A DNA stretch of 64,000 nt, taken from NCBI RefSeq assembly GCF_949987515.2, contig NC_082697.1:23443730-23507729 (forward strand), written 5' to 3'. The stretch's first letter is position 1. Every line of letters begins with the position of its first letter. This document shows positions 35,861 through 47,679 of the stretch, in pieces. Source of the stretch: Delphinus delphis. Taxonomy: Eukaryota > Chordata > Mammalia > Artiodactyla > Delphinidae. The position numbers were made by a program, and so were the translations under genes. The notes beneath the pieces are model-generated. The model searched no databases and was not told the origin of the DNA. It saw only the letters and a program-made list of their open reading frames with translations.

Positions 35861-36829
35861 AGTTTTTACTTTCAGCATTCAATGTTGAGTAGTTTTTCTC
35901 CCTCTGTGACCCACCCATTCGTTCTGATTCTACCTTTTGGATAAACAGTCTAATCACTTTTCTGCAATATTTAAGGCAACTGTCCTGTTTTTCTCCAGGT
36001 TAAATATCTTCTGATCTTACAACTCTTCCTCTTGTCTCTTAAAATATAATGTTCAAAACTGTCGACAGTATTCCAAGTAGAGTCTGACGTGTGCTGAATA
36101 GAACAAAAATCTCGCTTTGTACATGAAGATACTATATTTGCATTACTGTTTCTAAAATCACATTAATTCGGGGGGCAACCATATCATCTTCTTGACTCCC
36201 CTTCAGTGTATACTGTCAACGTAAGCCAGTAAGGCTTTTTCACACATAGGTGGGCATGACTCACCAATCCTGTACCTCTACAGCTGTTCTTTTAGACCCA
36301 AGTGCAGGGTCTAGATTTATCCCTGTTAGATTTAGCCCATTGAAACAGTCTGTTGAAGTATTTTTGGTTCATGGTTGGGTCATCCAACATATTTGTCTTC
36401 CTGCCCAGCTTCTTGCAATCTACATATTTGATAAGTATGTTTTCTTTTCTCCATCTTAGTCATTAACAGAGATGTTGAGGCAGGCCAGGCTGGAATCATT
36501 CCATTGGACCTTACTATTGCTAGGATATTTAAATGGGCAGGATTAATTGTGTATGGAGATAGAATTGTCGGTTTAGACTAAATACTCCATAATTACAGTA
36601 GGAGTTGTCGTTTAGGTGAGTAGTCCTATTGTAGCTGCTTAATAACTATTTAACAAGAGATAATAGAAATACGTGTGGTCATAAGAATGAGATTAGGAGC
36701 TATCTTGGAAAGTTGGTGACCCTGTTTATATTCTTATATTCTTATGTAGGGTCTTAAGCAGAGAGCATTCTGGACTGATTAGAGGCAATGTGGTTTAGGG
36801 GAAAGAGCCCTAAACTTGGCCCTGAGATG

Positions 36830-37005
36830 TTTTATTCATTTATTTATTCAGAAAATATATATTGAGTGCATACTATACTTAAGCCCTAGATATACAATGA
36901 TTTAAAAAAACCCAAAAAAACCCAGACTTGATGTCTGCCTTCAATGGAACTTACATTCTAATGGGGGAAACAATTTGATAATTATACAGATGAAATCATA
37001 ATACT
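36830..37005 (-). mobile_element. L2 3' end fragment
   Basis: 'tattcatttatttattcaga', 'tattgagtgcatactatact' and 'ggaacttacattctaatggg' are antisense L2. Confidence 0.72.
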
Positions 37006-37021
37006 TTCTGTCATCTATATT

Positions 37022-37330
37022 CTGGACGGGTACTATCCAACAGAAATATAATGCAAGTCACATATTTAAAAGTTGCTAGTAGCTCCATTTAAAAAAGTGA
37101 AAAAAAAAATGAAACTAATTTTAATAATAGGTTTTCTTTAACTCAATATACCTGATAATATTTCAACATGTAAGCAGTGTAAAAAATTTGAGATATTTAT
37201 ATTCTTTTTTCATGAACTAGATCTTTGACATCTTAAACTTATACCACATCTCAGTTTGAACTAGCCATATTTAAGATGTTCAGTAGCCACATGTAGCTAG
37301 TGGCGTCCATATGGGAGAGCTCAGTACTAT
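37022..37330 (+). mobile_element. Non-autonomous DNA transposon fossil (tentative)
   Basis: It begins near 'tactatccaacagaaatata' and ends near 'gccacatgtagctagtggcg', matching a common mammalian DNA-transposon repeat with weakly complementary ends. I do not assign a family. Confidence 0.5.
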
Positions 37331-37339
37331 ACCCACCTT

Positions 37340-37430
37340 TATAGACTGCTCTGTGGTGTTGGGCACATCATTTTCCTTCTTTAGAACTCCTGTTTTCATC
37401 AGTAAAATGAAGGATTCAGACTTATCTTTA
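37340..37430 (+). mobile_element. MIR fragment
   Basis: 'ggtgttgggcacatcatttt' and 'catcagtaaaatgaaggatt' resemble the sense MIR core. Confidence 0.5.
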
Positions 37431-37739
37431 AACAACTAAAAGTGGTCCCTTTCATGTATGAGGGAGCCTTCTGAGGTGCTCTAAATAATCTATGCCTTGA
37501 TGTGAGTGGTACTTACATGGGTGTATATTATATGTAAAAATTCATCAAGCTGTACACTTAAGATTTATGTACTTTTCAGTATCTATGTTATAGCTCAATA
37601 AAAGATTTTTTTAATCACTTCTAGTTTTTTGATTCTGTGCCCTTTGATAAAATGACTTAGATGAGCTGACCTTCCGTGGAAATGAGTGATGTGAAAAATG
37701 CAAACAGCCAGTGACTCTTTATGTCTTCTTCCCATCCAG

Positions 37740-37848
37740 GATGTGTCTAGTCCGAATGAAGCAGGAAGGCCGGAGTGGGAAATACATGTGTCGTATCATA
37801 GTTCATTTTATGTGGGAGGATGTTGAGCAGCGTGGCAGAATCATGGGG
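37740..37848 (+). CDS. UQCC1: UQCC1 exon 7 (chaperone domain)
   Basis: The exon has 109 nt: one base completing Trp, then 36 codons. It is bordered by 'cttcttcccatccag' and GGG|GTAAGT, ending in phase 0. The translation MCLVRMKQEGRSGKYMCRII then VHFMWEDVEQRGRIMG is a clear UQCC1 match. It contains the strongly conserved Arg and the HFMWEDV motif of the chaperone fold. The donor lies in a run of five G, but only GGG|GTAAGT gives both a consensus donor and the expected phase. The next exon (expected to begin V-N-P-Y) was not found in the remaining 26 kb. Confidence 0.97.
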
Positions 37849-38958
37849 GTAAGTGAGTGCTCTCAGATTCTGGTCCTGGAAAAGTCCAATGAGGGGTTGC
37901 CTGACTGGAGTTGAAGTTTTATCTGTTCTAGAATGGCCTGATGTCAAGTGGTAATTCACCTAGAGTCACTTCTGCCTCTATGAAGACTGGCATGCTACTG
38001 ACACTTTATTTATGTATTTGCCCACATTACCATGGTTTGTCAGTGTGAGTACATCCTATGTACGGAGATGGGATTATTAAGTCCAAATCATGGTGATAGG
38101 AGGGATGGATTTGGTGAACAGATAAAATCAAATAATAATAATCCAGTTTTAGGACACTTTGCCTTTGATACCAGTTCAGTGTGTCAGTTCACAATTAGTT
38201 TGGATGGAAAGATCCTGGCATGGGGCCTACACTGTGCTCAAGAACTTAAAAACAAGCTTCTTGATCACTGACAACCTAGAATACTTTGGCAAGGTATCTA
38301 CTGAAAAGGTACATTAGTATATTTAATAACCTGAGAAAGGAGAATATGTAGTATGTATATAACAGAATATGATGACAATAGAAAACCAAAACCAAAACAT
38401 TAGGATACAATTGGTTATATAAATAGTACTCTCTTCCTTTGTGTATATTGTGTATTTTGTGTATCTAGACCGTGTTTTAGTAGATTGTAGTTCCTTGTTT
38501 TTTTCCCATATCATTGCCTCCTAGCTTGGGAGCATCTAAAGCCAAACCATCAGACAGGGTCACAAAATGGGTTAATTTGGTTTCTTTCATTACAGCACAA
38601 AGTTCTGTGGTTTTGCGTGTATATATTTTATCATATATGATATCATCCTCTATGCACTTAAATGCAACTTTTTTTTTTACTCAACAATATATCTTAGAGA
38701 TCTTTCCATGCTGCATGGGAATTAAGTGGGAGATCTCCCATGTCTTACTTTTATCTACTGTAATTATTTTCACACACTTCCTATGTTATTGTCTGATGGT
38801 ATCATGTGCTCACTCTATGTGTGAAATTATAGTCTTTGAGACTAAGTCATGGAAATGATGGTTGCCTACTGAGAATCTGGATTGAGGGTATTTTCAGATT
38901 CTCATGACTTTGGAGGAAATGCGTGTATAGAAAGCACAGTAGACATGGGTTCATCTTT

Positions 38959-39482
38959 TTATTTATTTTTTTAAATTGCTTAGTAATTTATTTATTATTA
39001 TTATATTTTTTTACATCTTTATTGGAGTATAATTGCTTTACAATGGTGTGTTAGTTTCTGCTTTATAACAAAGTGAATCAGTTACACATATGTTCCCATA
39101 TCTCTTCCCTCTTGCGTCTCCCTCCCTCCCACCCTCCCTATCCCACCCCTCCAGGCGGTCACAAAGCACCGAGCTGATCTCCCTGTGCTATGGGGCTGCT
39201 TCCCACTAGCTATCTACCTTACGTTTGGTAGTGTATATATGTCCATGCCTCTGTCTCGCTTTGTCACAGCTTACCCTTCTCCCTCCCCATATCCTCAAGT
39301 CCATTCTCTAGTAGGTCTGTGTCTTTATTCCTGTCTTACCCCTAGGTTCTTCATGACATTTTTTTTCTTAAATTCCATATATATGTGTTAGCATACGGTA
39401 TTTATCTTTCTCTTTCTGACTTCACTCTGTATGACAGACTCTAGGTCTATCCACCTCATTACAAATAGCTCAATTTCGTTTC
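38959..39482 (-). mobile_element. 5'-truncated L1, minus strand, perfect TSD
   Basis: The T-rich left end is the poly(A) tail, followed by the antisense artiodactyl/cetacean L1 3' UTR ('acatctttattggagtataa', 'aggcggtcacaaagcaccga', 'gttcttcatgacattttttt'). The TSD gggttcatcttt is at 38947-38958 and 39483-39494. It is about 524 bp long and relatively young. Confidence 0.92.
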
Positions 39483-39597
39483 GGGTTCATCTTTAGATAG
39501 CTTCACTGACATTTACATGCCTTTCTCTGGGACAGCAGACCATTAGCATTTCTGTTCATTCTAAGAAGATGATAGCATATTTCAAAGTTTTAGCTGC

Positions 39598-39640
39598 TGT
39601 CATCATCATCTTCGTCATCATAATCATTATAATCATCTGT
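39598..39640. repeat. (CAT)n imperfect trinucleotide repeat
   Basis: Repeated atc/cat units (gtcatcatcatcttcgtcat and following), imperfect. Confidence 0.7.
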
Positions 39641-40184
39641 TTTGGAGTCAATGTGTGTTTGTAATTACACTCTTTGCTTCCTTCTTCATTTTTCTCACTG
39701 TCATACCTTACTGCTGTTTAGCTGCCCAGAGTGGGATCAGCAGTCTTTAAGCTCTTCAACCAGCTGAGTGTTCCACATGCCCTCAAGTACTTACTGCTCA
39801 ACTCTGTGGCAGCTCACAGTGGATATACAGTAGTGCTGGCAGTCTCAAATCATCCCATTTAATGATGACCAGTGATACCCCCTGGTCAGCCAAAGCCTCG
39901 GCTTACTGCCATGCAGTTACACAGTAGTTCTTCTATGAGTTAGTCTGTTTTCTTATCACTGTTGATTAAACTCTGCTGGAAGTGGGACCACTAGAGCCAT
40001 GTGGACCACAGCTGTCCCCAACTGAATAGCTTAATGAGTCATAGGTTGCCAATTCCTGGACCACAGGAACCTTTTACTCTACCCCACCTCCACCCCCAAA
40101 TGGATTTCCTTTGGGACCTACATATATATATCTGCATCACAAGGTTCAGCAATTTGAACCTTCTCCCATGTTACTTTATAATGT

Positions 40185-40305
40185 CCCTTCTGCTTGACTG
40201 TATGCTATATAAAGGCGCGAAACCTGTCTTATCCAGTTTTTTGTTTACACGGTAAACATTGGATAAATAAATACTTGTTGAATGAATGAATAAATTGAAC
40301 TTCAG
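40185..40305 (+). mobile_element. L2 3' end
   Basis: 'cttgactgtatgctatataa' and 'aaatacttgttgaatgaatg' are sense L2. Confidence 0.72.
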
Positions 40306-40505
40306 CCTCTGAAATTCTGTTTTAAAGCCAAGTTATTTGTCAGATAGATCATACTCGGTTTATTAGTCTCTGGTCCAGGTGTACGTCAATGCAGTCCTGC
40401 AGAAATTAGCCTTTCTTTTTTTTTTTCTCCCATTTTATCCAACCATTTTTTTCTATCTCAATTGTTCTACATATGATGCTGTCCTATAGAGAAGTGTGTT
40501 AGACC

Positions 40506-40690
40506 ACCATTTCTCAAACTTTAATGAGCCTACAGTTCACCTGGGGATCTTGTTAAAATACAAATTCTGATTCAGTAGGTTTTCGGTGAGGCCAGAGAGT
40601 CTACATTTCTAAAAAGCTTTGGGTGATGCCAGTTCCACTGGTGGGGCTGGGTGGAGGAGGGGCAACCACACGTTGAATAGCAGGGTTTCA
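40506..40690 (+). mobile_element. MER5-like hAT transposon fossil
   Basis: Sequence of the type 'ccatttctcaaactttaatg...cacctggggatcttgttaaa...attctgattcagtaggtttt' is characteristic of the MER5/Charlie group. The right edge is uncertain. Confidence 0.72.
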
Positions 40691-40807
40691 GATGATCCAT
40701 AATGCTCCCCAAGTATAGACTCTTAAATTTGTCTTCATGAACAGAAATGCCAAGCTCAAGTTTAGTTACATAGACTATAAATAAAAGATGATTTAAAAAT
40801 AATAGAG

Positions 40808-41097
40808 GGACTTCCCTGGTGGCGCAGTGGTTAAGAATCTGCCTGCCAATGCAGGGGACACGGGTTTGATCCCTGATCTGGGAAGATCCCACATGCCGTG
40901 GAGCAACTAAGCTGGTGCACCACAACTTCTGAGCCCGCGCTCCTAGAGCCCGTGCTCCGCGAGCAACAAGAGAAGCCACCACAGTGAGAAGCCCGCGCAC
41001 CGCAACAAAGAGTAGCCTCCGCTCGCCGCAACTAGAGAAACCCCGCACGCAGCAATGAAGACCCAACCCAGCCAATAAATAAATAAATAAATTTATA
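40808..41097 (+). mobile_element. CHR-type SINE (long body), perfect TSD
   Basis: A long-body copy in + orientation with an AATAAATAAATA tail. The perfect 13-bp TSD aaaaataatagag is at 40795-40807 and 41098-41110. The minus-strand frame of 181 codons across it is a SINE artefact. Confidence 0.93.
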
Positions 41098-41344
41098 AAA
41101 AATAATAGAGATTTCAAAGAGTTGGGGAATTAATATTATTACGTTTCTGTTATAACTGATTTGCTCCTCCCTTTCCAACCTCATGCTATAAACAGACACC
41201 CTTTTTACAGGCAAGAAAATTATACATTAGCCACTTCTCAGTTGTTAGCGTGACTGTGTGTGTGTAGAGGGGACCTCAGTCTTTGGCGTTTGTACAACCT
41301 AAAGAAATGAGAAGGTTAGGCTGGAGAAGAATGGCATGTGGCTG

Positions 41345-41510
41345 GAGAAAAGTAGCAGCCAGAGGGAGCCAGTCTGGCCTGGTTCTGACCCTGGCTGGCA
41401 AGTCTTTTCTCTTCTCCATGCTTCAGTTTCTTGGTTAAAAAAAAAAAACTTGGGGGGGTGGGTGACTACATGATTTCCAAGTTTCTTTTCAGCTTTGAAA
41501 ACCTATGATG
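41345..41510 (+). mobile_element. MIR fragment
   Basis: 'ggcctggttctgaccctggc' and 'ctccatgcttcagtttcttg' resemble sense MIR. A short A run and G run follow. Confidence 0.55.
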
Positions 41511-42779
41511 TGAAGGTGGTAATTTGCAAATCTATTTCTGTGTTACTTGGCATCTTTAAGAAAACTCATATAAAAAGTAGAATTTATAAGACTGATCAAT
41601 GTAGTGGTGATTTTTCTTATGCCAAAGAATTCTTAGAGGCCATTACTTTACTTGAGTAGATTTGTGTGGGGAAGATTGAGAATGCGAATTAATGACACAT
41701 TAGAAATTTGGATCAAGAAATCCTTTGAAATTAGAGTTCCAGTCTCATTTGGTGAGAAAATTTTCACTTTCCAAAAATTTGCTTTTTACCAGCTTTTTAG
41801 GAGCCCAACTATTGTGAAAAATATGGCAGCCTCATATATCATCAGTGAAGCTGGTTATAAAAAGTAAGTGTTAAATTTGAGGTTACAAAAATCACATCAA
41901 TAATTTAGAGTGTTCTGACTTTAAAAAAAACATTATTTGGGATTTAAACATATAAATTAGCTGTGGAAATAAAGTTCATTATATCACCTCATCTGGTCTT
42001 GTTTTATTTCATTAACTGGTTCTTAAAAACCTTTGTGAGCTGAGTTGCAGCTGAAGAGGTTGGAGACCATTTTTCCTTGGGCCCTTGCCTCACTCCTGAG
42101 TGTTGGTAAGAGTAGAGAACTAAGACTTGACACAGCTGTAAAAACAGACAGAGCCTTTGGCCTCAGCACTTTCTCCTGGTGCAGGCAGATTTCAGATGTA
42201 AATTTCACTTTCTACCTCTCCTACTAATGAAGTAAGTTTTCTTTTGCTGGGTTTGCAGCCAGGTGTGTCCAGTCTTGTGGCTAACTGGAGCGCTTTACTT
42301 AATTTTTCCATTTGTGACATTTCAACCAAACTTAAAAAACAAACATAAAAATTAGCTCAAGGCAGTGGCTCAAAGTGTTAATGGTAACTTTAGGCTGGCT
42401 AAACGACTTCCTTTCAGTTCTGCCCTGCCAGACATCTCCACCTTGTGGCTTACAATAAGCAGGTTTAAGCTTTCCAAACTGTGGAGACAAGGTAGGAGTG
42501 GGTGGGGATGGGCTTTAGTTAAGAAATTGCAAGTTTATCTCTGTCAGTGGTCCCTGGCATGACAGTTGGCTTCAGCAGGATGTCAGGTGACTTCTTGCTC
42601 GCTGCTTTTCTGAATAAGGATGAACCTCCGGTCAGCTCATGGTCTCCTGCTCTCTCTGTAGCAGAGCTGCTTGATGGAATGGTGCAGAGGGCCTGGAAAG
42701 AGGTGGAGGAGCTGTGGGCTGAATTGGACTCCTTTGTAAAATTCTACTTTGCTTTTCAAAACTAGCATTTTGCTTTGTA

Positions 42780-43500
42780 AAGTCCTCTGATCATACTCCA
42801 GACTACCTTTCCAAACTCATTTCCCCAACTCTTCTTGAACCTTAAATATGAGAAACCTCTACACATGTGTCTGGTACATAGGAAGCACTCGGTGAACATC
42901 ACATTCCATCTTTGCCTCACATACTTTTATTTATTTATTTATTATTTTGCGGTACGTGGGCCTCTCACCGCGTGGCCTCTCCCGTTGCAGAGCACAGGTT
43001 CCAGACACGCAGGCTCAGCGGCCATGGCCCACGGGTCCAACCGCTCCGCGGCATGTGGGATCTTCCTGGACTGGGGCATGAACCCGCATCCCCTGCATTG
43101 GCAGGTGGACTCTCAACCACTGCGCCAACAGGGAAGCCCGCCTCACGTACTTTTCACTGCAGCCAAGCTGAATGTTTTGCTCTTCCTGTCTTGTGTCTTT
43201 TCTCATGTGGTACATATACCTAGATTGCCCTAACATGCCAGCCGCAATTCCTTCATGTCCCTCCACTTCAAATTGGAAGCCAATCCCGGTTTCCCCTAGC
43301 TGTTAGTACCTTAATAATTTATCTTTACCCTTCTTCTGGCTTTTACTGTTTCTCTTTTGCATCAGTGTCATTCATGTATTGCCTGCCTCCTGGGTGGATT
43401 CCTGGGGGGCGAGATCACATGCATCCCTCTTTGTATTCTCCAAAGTGCCAGTCATTGCTCCTTGGCAGAACGTATGCCTGGTAAATATCTGATGAAAGGA
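42780..43500 (+). mobile_element. L2 fragments split by a CHR SINE
   Basis: 'gtgtctggtacataggaagc' and 'cggtgaacatcacattccat' lie left of the SINE (42929-43139). 'catgtccctccacttcaaat' and 'tctttgtattctccaaagtg' lie to the right. Together they indicate decayed sense L2 material. Confidence 0.7.
42929..43139 (-). mobile_element. CHR-type SINE (short body), minus strand, inserted in L2
   Basis: A short-body copy. The TSD gcctcacatactttt (42914-42928) and gcctcacgtactttt (43140-43154) has one difference. It splits an L2 fragment that continues on both sides. Confidence 0.93.
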
Positions 43501-44509
43501 GATGGTTCTGGAAGCCCACTATAAGTGTTGGGAAAAGTAGGGTGAGGAGGTATCCTTTTTATTCTGAGGATATTTGTTTGCTCATTAGTCTTAAATATTG
43601 GAAGAAAAAGAAATGAGAAGTTGTCTCCACTCTCAATTTTTCTTTTTCTTTGTCCATGATTTCTCATCTTCTAGTGGGATTATTTGATTAAAAAGAAACA
43701 ATTTGTAAATAAGGTACATTATATTTCTAAACCAGAAAAGCCTTAAATCTATAAAAGGTAGTAGAAATAAGAATTACATGTACTTTAGATTTCTGGAAAT
43801 TTCCTTCCAGACCTCTAATTCCATTCCCATCTCTTCCTTCCCCCCACAAAAATCTTCAATCAAACTCCTTTGTTTTACCATGAGGTAAAAATTTTGCTAT
43901 ACTTTGCATCTCTAGGTCAGAATTAAAACTCACTGCCAAAGGTATTGTTTTAAAAGGCAAGGACCACTTTAAAGGTATAGTTTTTGTGGCCAGTAATATG
44001 AATGGTGGAGTGTAAATACAGAGCAATCCCATGGGCTCGAAGCTTATAAAGTAAGAATACATGTTTGTTTTCCAATAGCAATCGTTCTTTTGAACATTTT
44101 TAAAATGTCCTAAGATGTTGGAGTGGATACTTATTTATTAGGGGAGAGAAGACTAAATTCTTAGAAGGTAGAGCAATTCCATTTTGGAATTGGCCCATGA
44201 ATTTGAGCCAGCTGAAGATGTACCTCTAATAGATGCGTTCCTTTCTGTACGCAAGTTTCTTATCCTCAGGCCTTAAGAGGTAGCAAGAGTGCATGGAGTG
44301 TATGCTTTAGGTGGTTTTCTAACTGACTGGATGCCTGGGTGCATACAAACAGAATGCCAGTCTGATGGCTCAGGTCATGTGACCTTCTGAGTGGCGTACT
44401 GGATTCACTCCACTTCAGGGAGTGTCCCTAAAAGAGAAGTTATAAACGTTTCTGTATTTGAAATTAAATAAAGCGTGAAACTGCTGTCTATGCACATGGT
44501 CATTTCTCT

Positions 44510-44668
44510 CTCTCATGGCCATTTTTATGTTCAGCTGTAGATTGTGAGTTTCCTGAGGTCTAATTCTTACTTGTTTGTCTTTGTATTCCTGTGGTGCCTC
44601 AGTGGAGCTTTGTGTTTAGTAGGCATTCAGTAAATGTTTCTTGACTGAATAAATAAGTGAATTTCATC
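44510..44668 (+). mobile_element. L2 3' end
   Basis: 'attgtgagtttcctgaggtc' and 'gtaggcattcagtaaatgtt' are sense L2. Confidence 0.8.
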
Positions 44669-45049
44669 CACTTTTTTATCTTCAGTTTGCCTCCTGGAAT
44701 TTCTGTAGGAGAAACAGTGACCTAAATCCATTTTACAAAGCCCTGGCTGACTCAGTGCATGTGTAGTCCTGCCTTCCCCTAATACCTTCTTAAGTACCCC
44801 TCATGCTAAGTACTCCCAGTTCAGCTCATCACTGCAGAACTGTTTACCTCTCCAATGCATCACATTTCTTTTGCCTCCAATCTCTCTGGGTGCCCGGTTG
44901 CATTTGGTATCTTTTGTACCATAGTCAGAATACTGCTTAGAGCTGTGTGCATCGGGCACAGCTAAAGCCATTTTCCACACCTCTCTTTCAGGGGTCACTA
45001 GTGCTACTCCTAAATAAATCTCACTCAGGAGATGGGATAAAGAGCTCCA

Positions 45050-46050
45050 TGAACCTGTTCTTCCTGTGTTTTCCTGTCTCACATCTAAGGTCATCACCAC
45101 CAGTCCAGCCCCCCAAGCTAGAATTCTTAGAATGTCCTCAACTCCTGCCTCATCCTCTGCATCGAGTTGTCTTGTCACTTTTCTGCCCAAAATATCTCAG
45201 GGTTTTATCCTCTCCTCTGTTCCATTGCTTCATGTCAGTTCCTCATCATCTGTCCTTTATTGGACATGGCCTCCTAACTAGTTCCTGGACTTTCCCCCTC
45301 TAGTGAACCTGCCACCATTTAAGCTGCCAGAGGTATTCTTTTTAAATCCCACATCTGATCATATCCCTTCTGTCTAGAAATCTCTGAGGGACAAAATTCA
45401 AACTTTTTAGCAATGGCATAAAGAACCCTTCACAGTTATATCGGAGAACCTTCTTGGTTGTAATACAACAACCTTTTGCTGTATTAATCTTACACCTTAA
45501 AAAAAATAATAAGTTTGAAGCTTTACAAAGTGAAAAATTGGGGGAGAGGCCTTCACATTCTGGCCCCAGCCCACCTTTCTAGTATAATTTCCAGCAAACT
45601 TCTCCTACATGCAAATGTTCATACTTGAGCGTGTGCACACACACACTCTAACACATGTTCCACTCATGCCTCGTTTTCACTGGTGCTATAATATTCCATG
45701 TTCCTTTATGCTTCTGAGCCTTCGTTCATGCAGTTCCCTCTGTCTGAAGTGGTCTTAACCCTGTCTCCTCTGCTCATGGCACTGTAAGACACAACTGGAT
45801 AGTACCTCTTCCAAGGAGCTTTTCCCAGCACCCCCCAGTAATATTAGTATATTTGGACACTCCCTTGTCTGTATTCCTCCAGCACTTCGCACAAACTTCT
45901 GAGATAGGACTTACCATGCTGTACTGTAATTACGGGTTTGTGTAGGTCATGCCCATTAGATGGGATAAGGATCCTAGGATCCCTAGTGCTTAACACAGAG
46001 TGCCTAATGTAGTCACCCCTCAGATACTTGTTGGGTGTATGTATGTTCTT
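45050..46050 (+). mobile_element. L2, long fragment of about 1 kb
   Basis: A sense L2 series: 'tcatgtcagttcctcatcat', 'ctgatcatatcccttctgtc', 'tctgaagtggtcttaaccct' and 'cttccaaggagcttttccca'. The frames of 118-129 codons on both strands here are L2 shadows, not genes. Confidence 0.85.
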
Positions 46051-46374
46051 CTATTATTAATGTCTGGCCAGCACTATCTCCCAAATACTGAATTAATGAT
46101 CTCTTATGGCACCTGGATTCAATTTCTCTGACCCATCCCCCCACCCCCCCAAAAAAGTTCATTTTTCTCTCTGTGACCTGCCTCATGGATTCCCTGGCTC
46201 TCTCATCATTTATACTTTTAATCCACTTTATAGGATAGATGAACCTTAGAACATTAGACTGGGAGCCTCAGAGATTCTCTGGGTCTGAAGGTGCTGAGGT
46301 GTGTGTATTTTGAAAAACTTCCCCAGAAGATTTCTGATGCCCATCTCAGGTTAAGGACTATAGATTTGTTCCCA

Positions 46375-46515
46375 CCCTCTCACTTCTGTGGTGAGGAAAT
46401 GGAGTCCCAGAGAAGTTAATTGATTTGCCCAAGGTCATGCAGCTAGAAAACAGCAAAATGAGGACCAAAAACTAGGGTATGCTGATTCCCAGTCCAGTGT
46501 CTGCTTTACTGTACG
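46375..46515 (-). mobile_element. MIR-like fragment
   Basis: 'gagaagttaattgatttgcc' and 'caaggtcatgcagctagaaa' give the antisense MIR core. Confidence 0.7.
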
Positions 46516-47341
46516 ATGATACCTCTGGGGGTGAGGGGGAAGTGGAAATCAACTTCATGGCAGGTTCCTTCTCCCCTGTCTTGTTACCAAAGACTTCCAA
46601 AGACCAAGAGGACAGTTTTTCTTGAATCTAGAGCTGTTCCATTTCTTCAGTGCAGTCCCAAGCCTGAGTCCCCTTTATTCAGAATTTCTAACCCAATACG
46701 GCAGAGGTTTCCTACTCAACAGGACAGATAGAGATTAAGGGGGAAAAAAAAGACAGATGAGAATGCTAACAATGTTCTGAATTTGTTTCTTTTTCCAGCA
46801 TTTAGAGCCTGAATATCTCCACATCGTCTGAATTCGCCTTAGTTGATTTTACAATTATTTTTCAGAGACTCCTTGGTCGTGTTTTTTTAGGAGTAGAGGA
46901 ACACCGAGACTGAGCACTGTGCTTGGAGAGGCTGGGCTGGGAGACTAACAAAGGTGGTATTATACTGTGCAAAGCCAATAAATGTATTCAGGAGACACCT
47001 AGATGTGTTTCTAGAGGAGGGCATTAGGGGGAGGGGTCTGGTGAAAAGGAAGAAGGGTGGGATTAAGATAAATTAAAATGGGGCCAGCACGTTGGATAAG
47101 GGGACAGCCTCTTCCTGTTCCCACCATTGCTTAAGATTTTTCATTCTGCTTCGTTCAAAAATTAAAAGCAGTCTTTACCATATAACCTCATACGCTCCTG
47201 TCGCCCACGGGGAAAAGAACTTAGTTTAAAGGCTATTTCAGCCTGATACAGCTGTGTTTATTACTGGAGTGCTACATCTATGGGATGTTCCTGGAGAATC
47301 TCAGACTTAAAACTGGAAAAGAACCTTGAAATAATCTAATC

Positions 47342-47469
47342 CAGAGATTCTCAAAGTGGTCCCCACACCAGCAGCTTCAACATCACTTAGGAACTTGCTG
47401 AATGAGAAACTCTGGAGGTGAGGCCCAGCAATCTGTATTTTAACAAAGCCTCCAGTTTGAGGGCCACTG
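47342..47469 (+). mobile_element. MER5A-like hAT transposon fossil
   Basis: It starts cagagattctcaaagtggtc and ends gtttgagggccactg, an imperfect inverted terminal pair, with the 'agcagcttcaacatcactta' interior. An 8-bp TSD, atctaatc/ctctagtc (47334-47341, 47470-47477), matches at 6 of 8 bases, as expected for hAT elements. Confidence 0.8.
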
Positions 47470-47679
47470 CTCTAGTCTGATCCTGTCATTTAAGTGATGG
47501 AGAAACTGGCTCTGGGAGAGCTGAGTAAGCTTATGTTAGAAACCAACCAAAGAACGGAACTCAGGTTTCCTGATGGCCAGCTCTTACTGCTCCCCTTGCT
47601 AAGAGGAGCAGGGTCTGGGATGGACTAGTGACATGTGAAAGTTGAGAATTTCAGCATAATACAGAAACAGAGGTCAGCA

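Larger units (their letters stand above)
24623..37739 (+). other. UQCC1 intron 6
   Basis: This intron of about 13.1 kb is dominated by old L2 and MIR fragments, with only two CHR-type SINEs (32102-32312 and 32726-32883). Stretches without a recognisable repeat are about 24630-25500, 27050-27880, 29700-31300, 33410-34690 and 35220-36820. Long chance open frames occur at 29.5-31.3 kb but show no homology that I recognise. Confidence 0.7.

Noticed and set aside
40572..41117. 181-codon minus-strand frame with apparent cysteine-rich protein
   Set aside because: Most of it is the CHR SINE at 40808-41097. The same peptide phrases recur wherever this SINE occurs.
41652..41867. 71-codon + strand frame in AT-rich unique sequence
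   Set aside because: It looked like a possible old processed pseudogene, but I could not match it to any family.
44801..45303. Frames of 118-129 codons on both strands
   Set aside because: The interval largely overlaps an L2 fossil. Open frames on both strands without homology are shadows.
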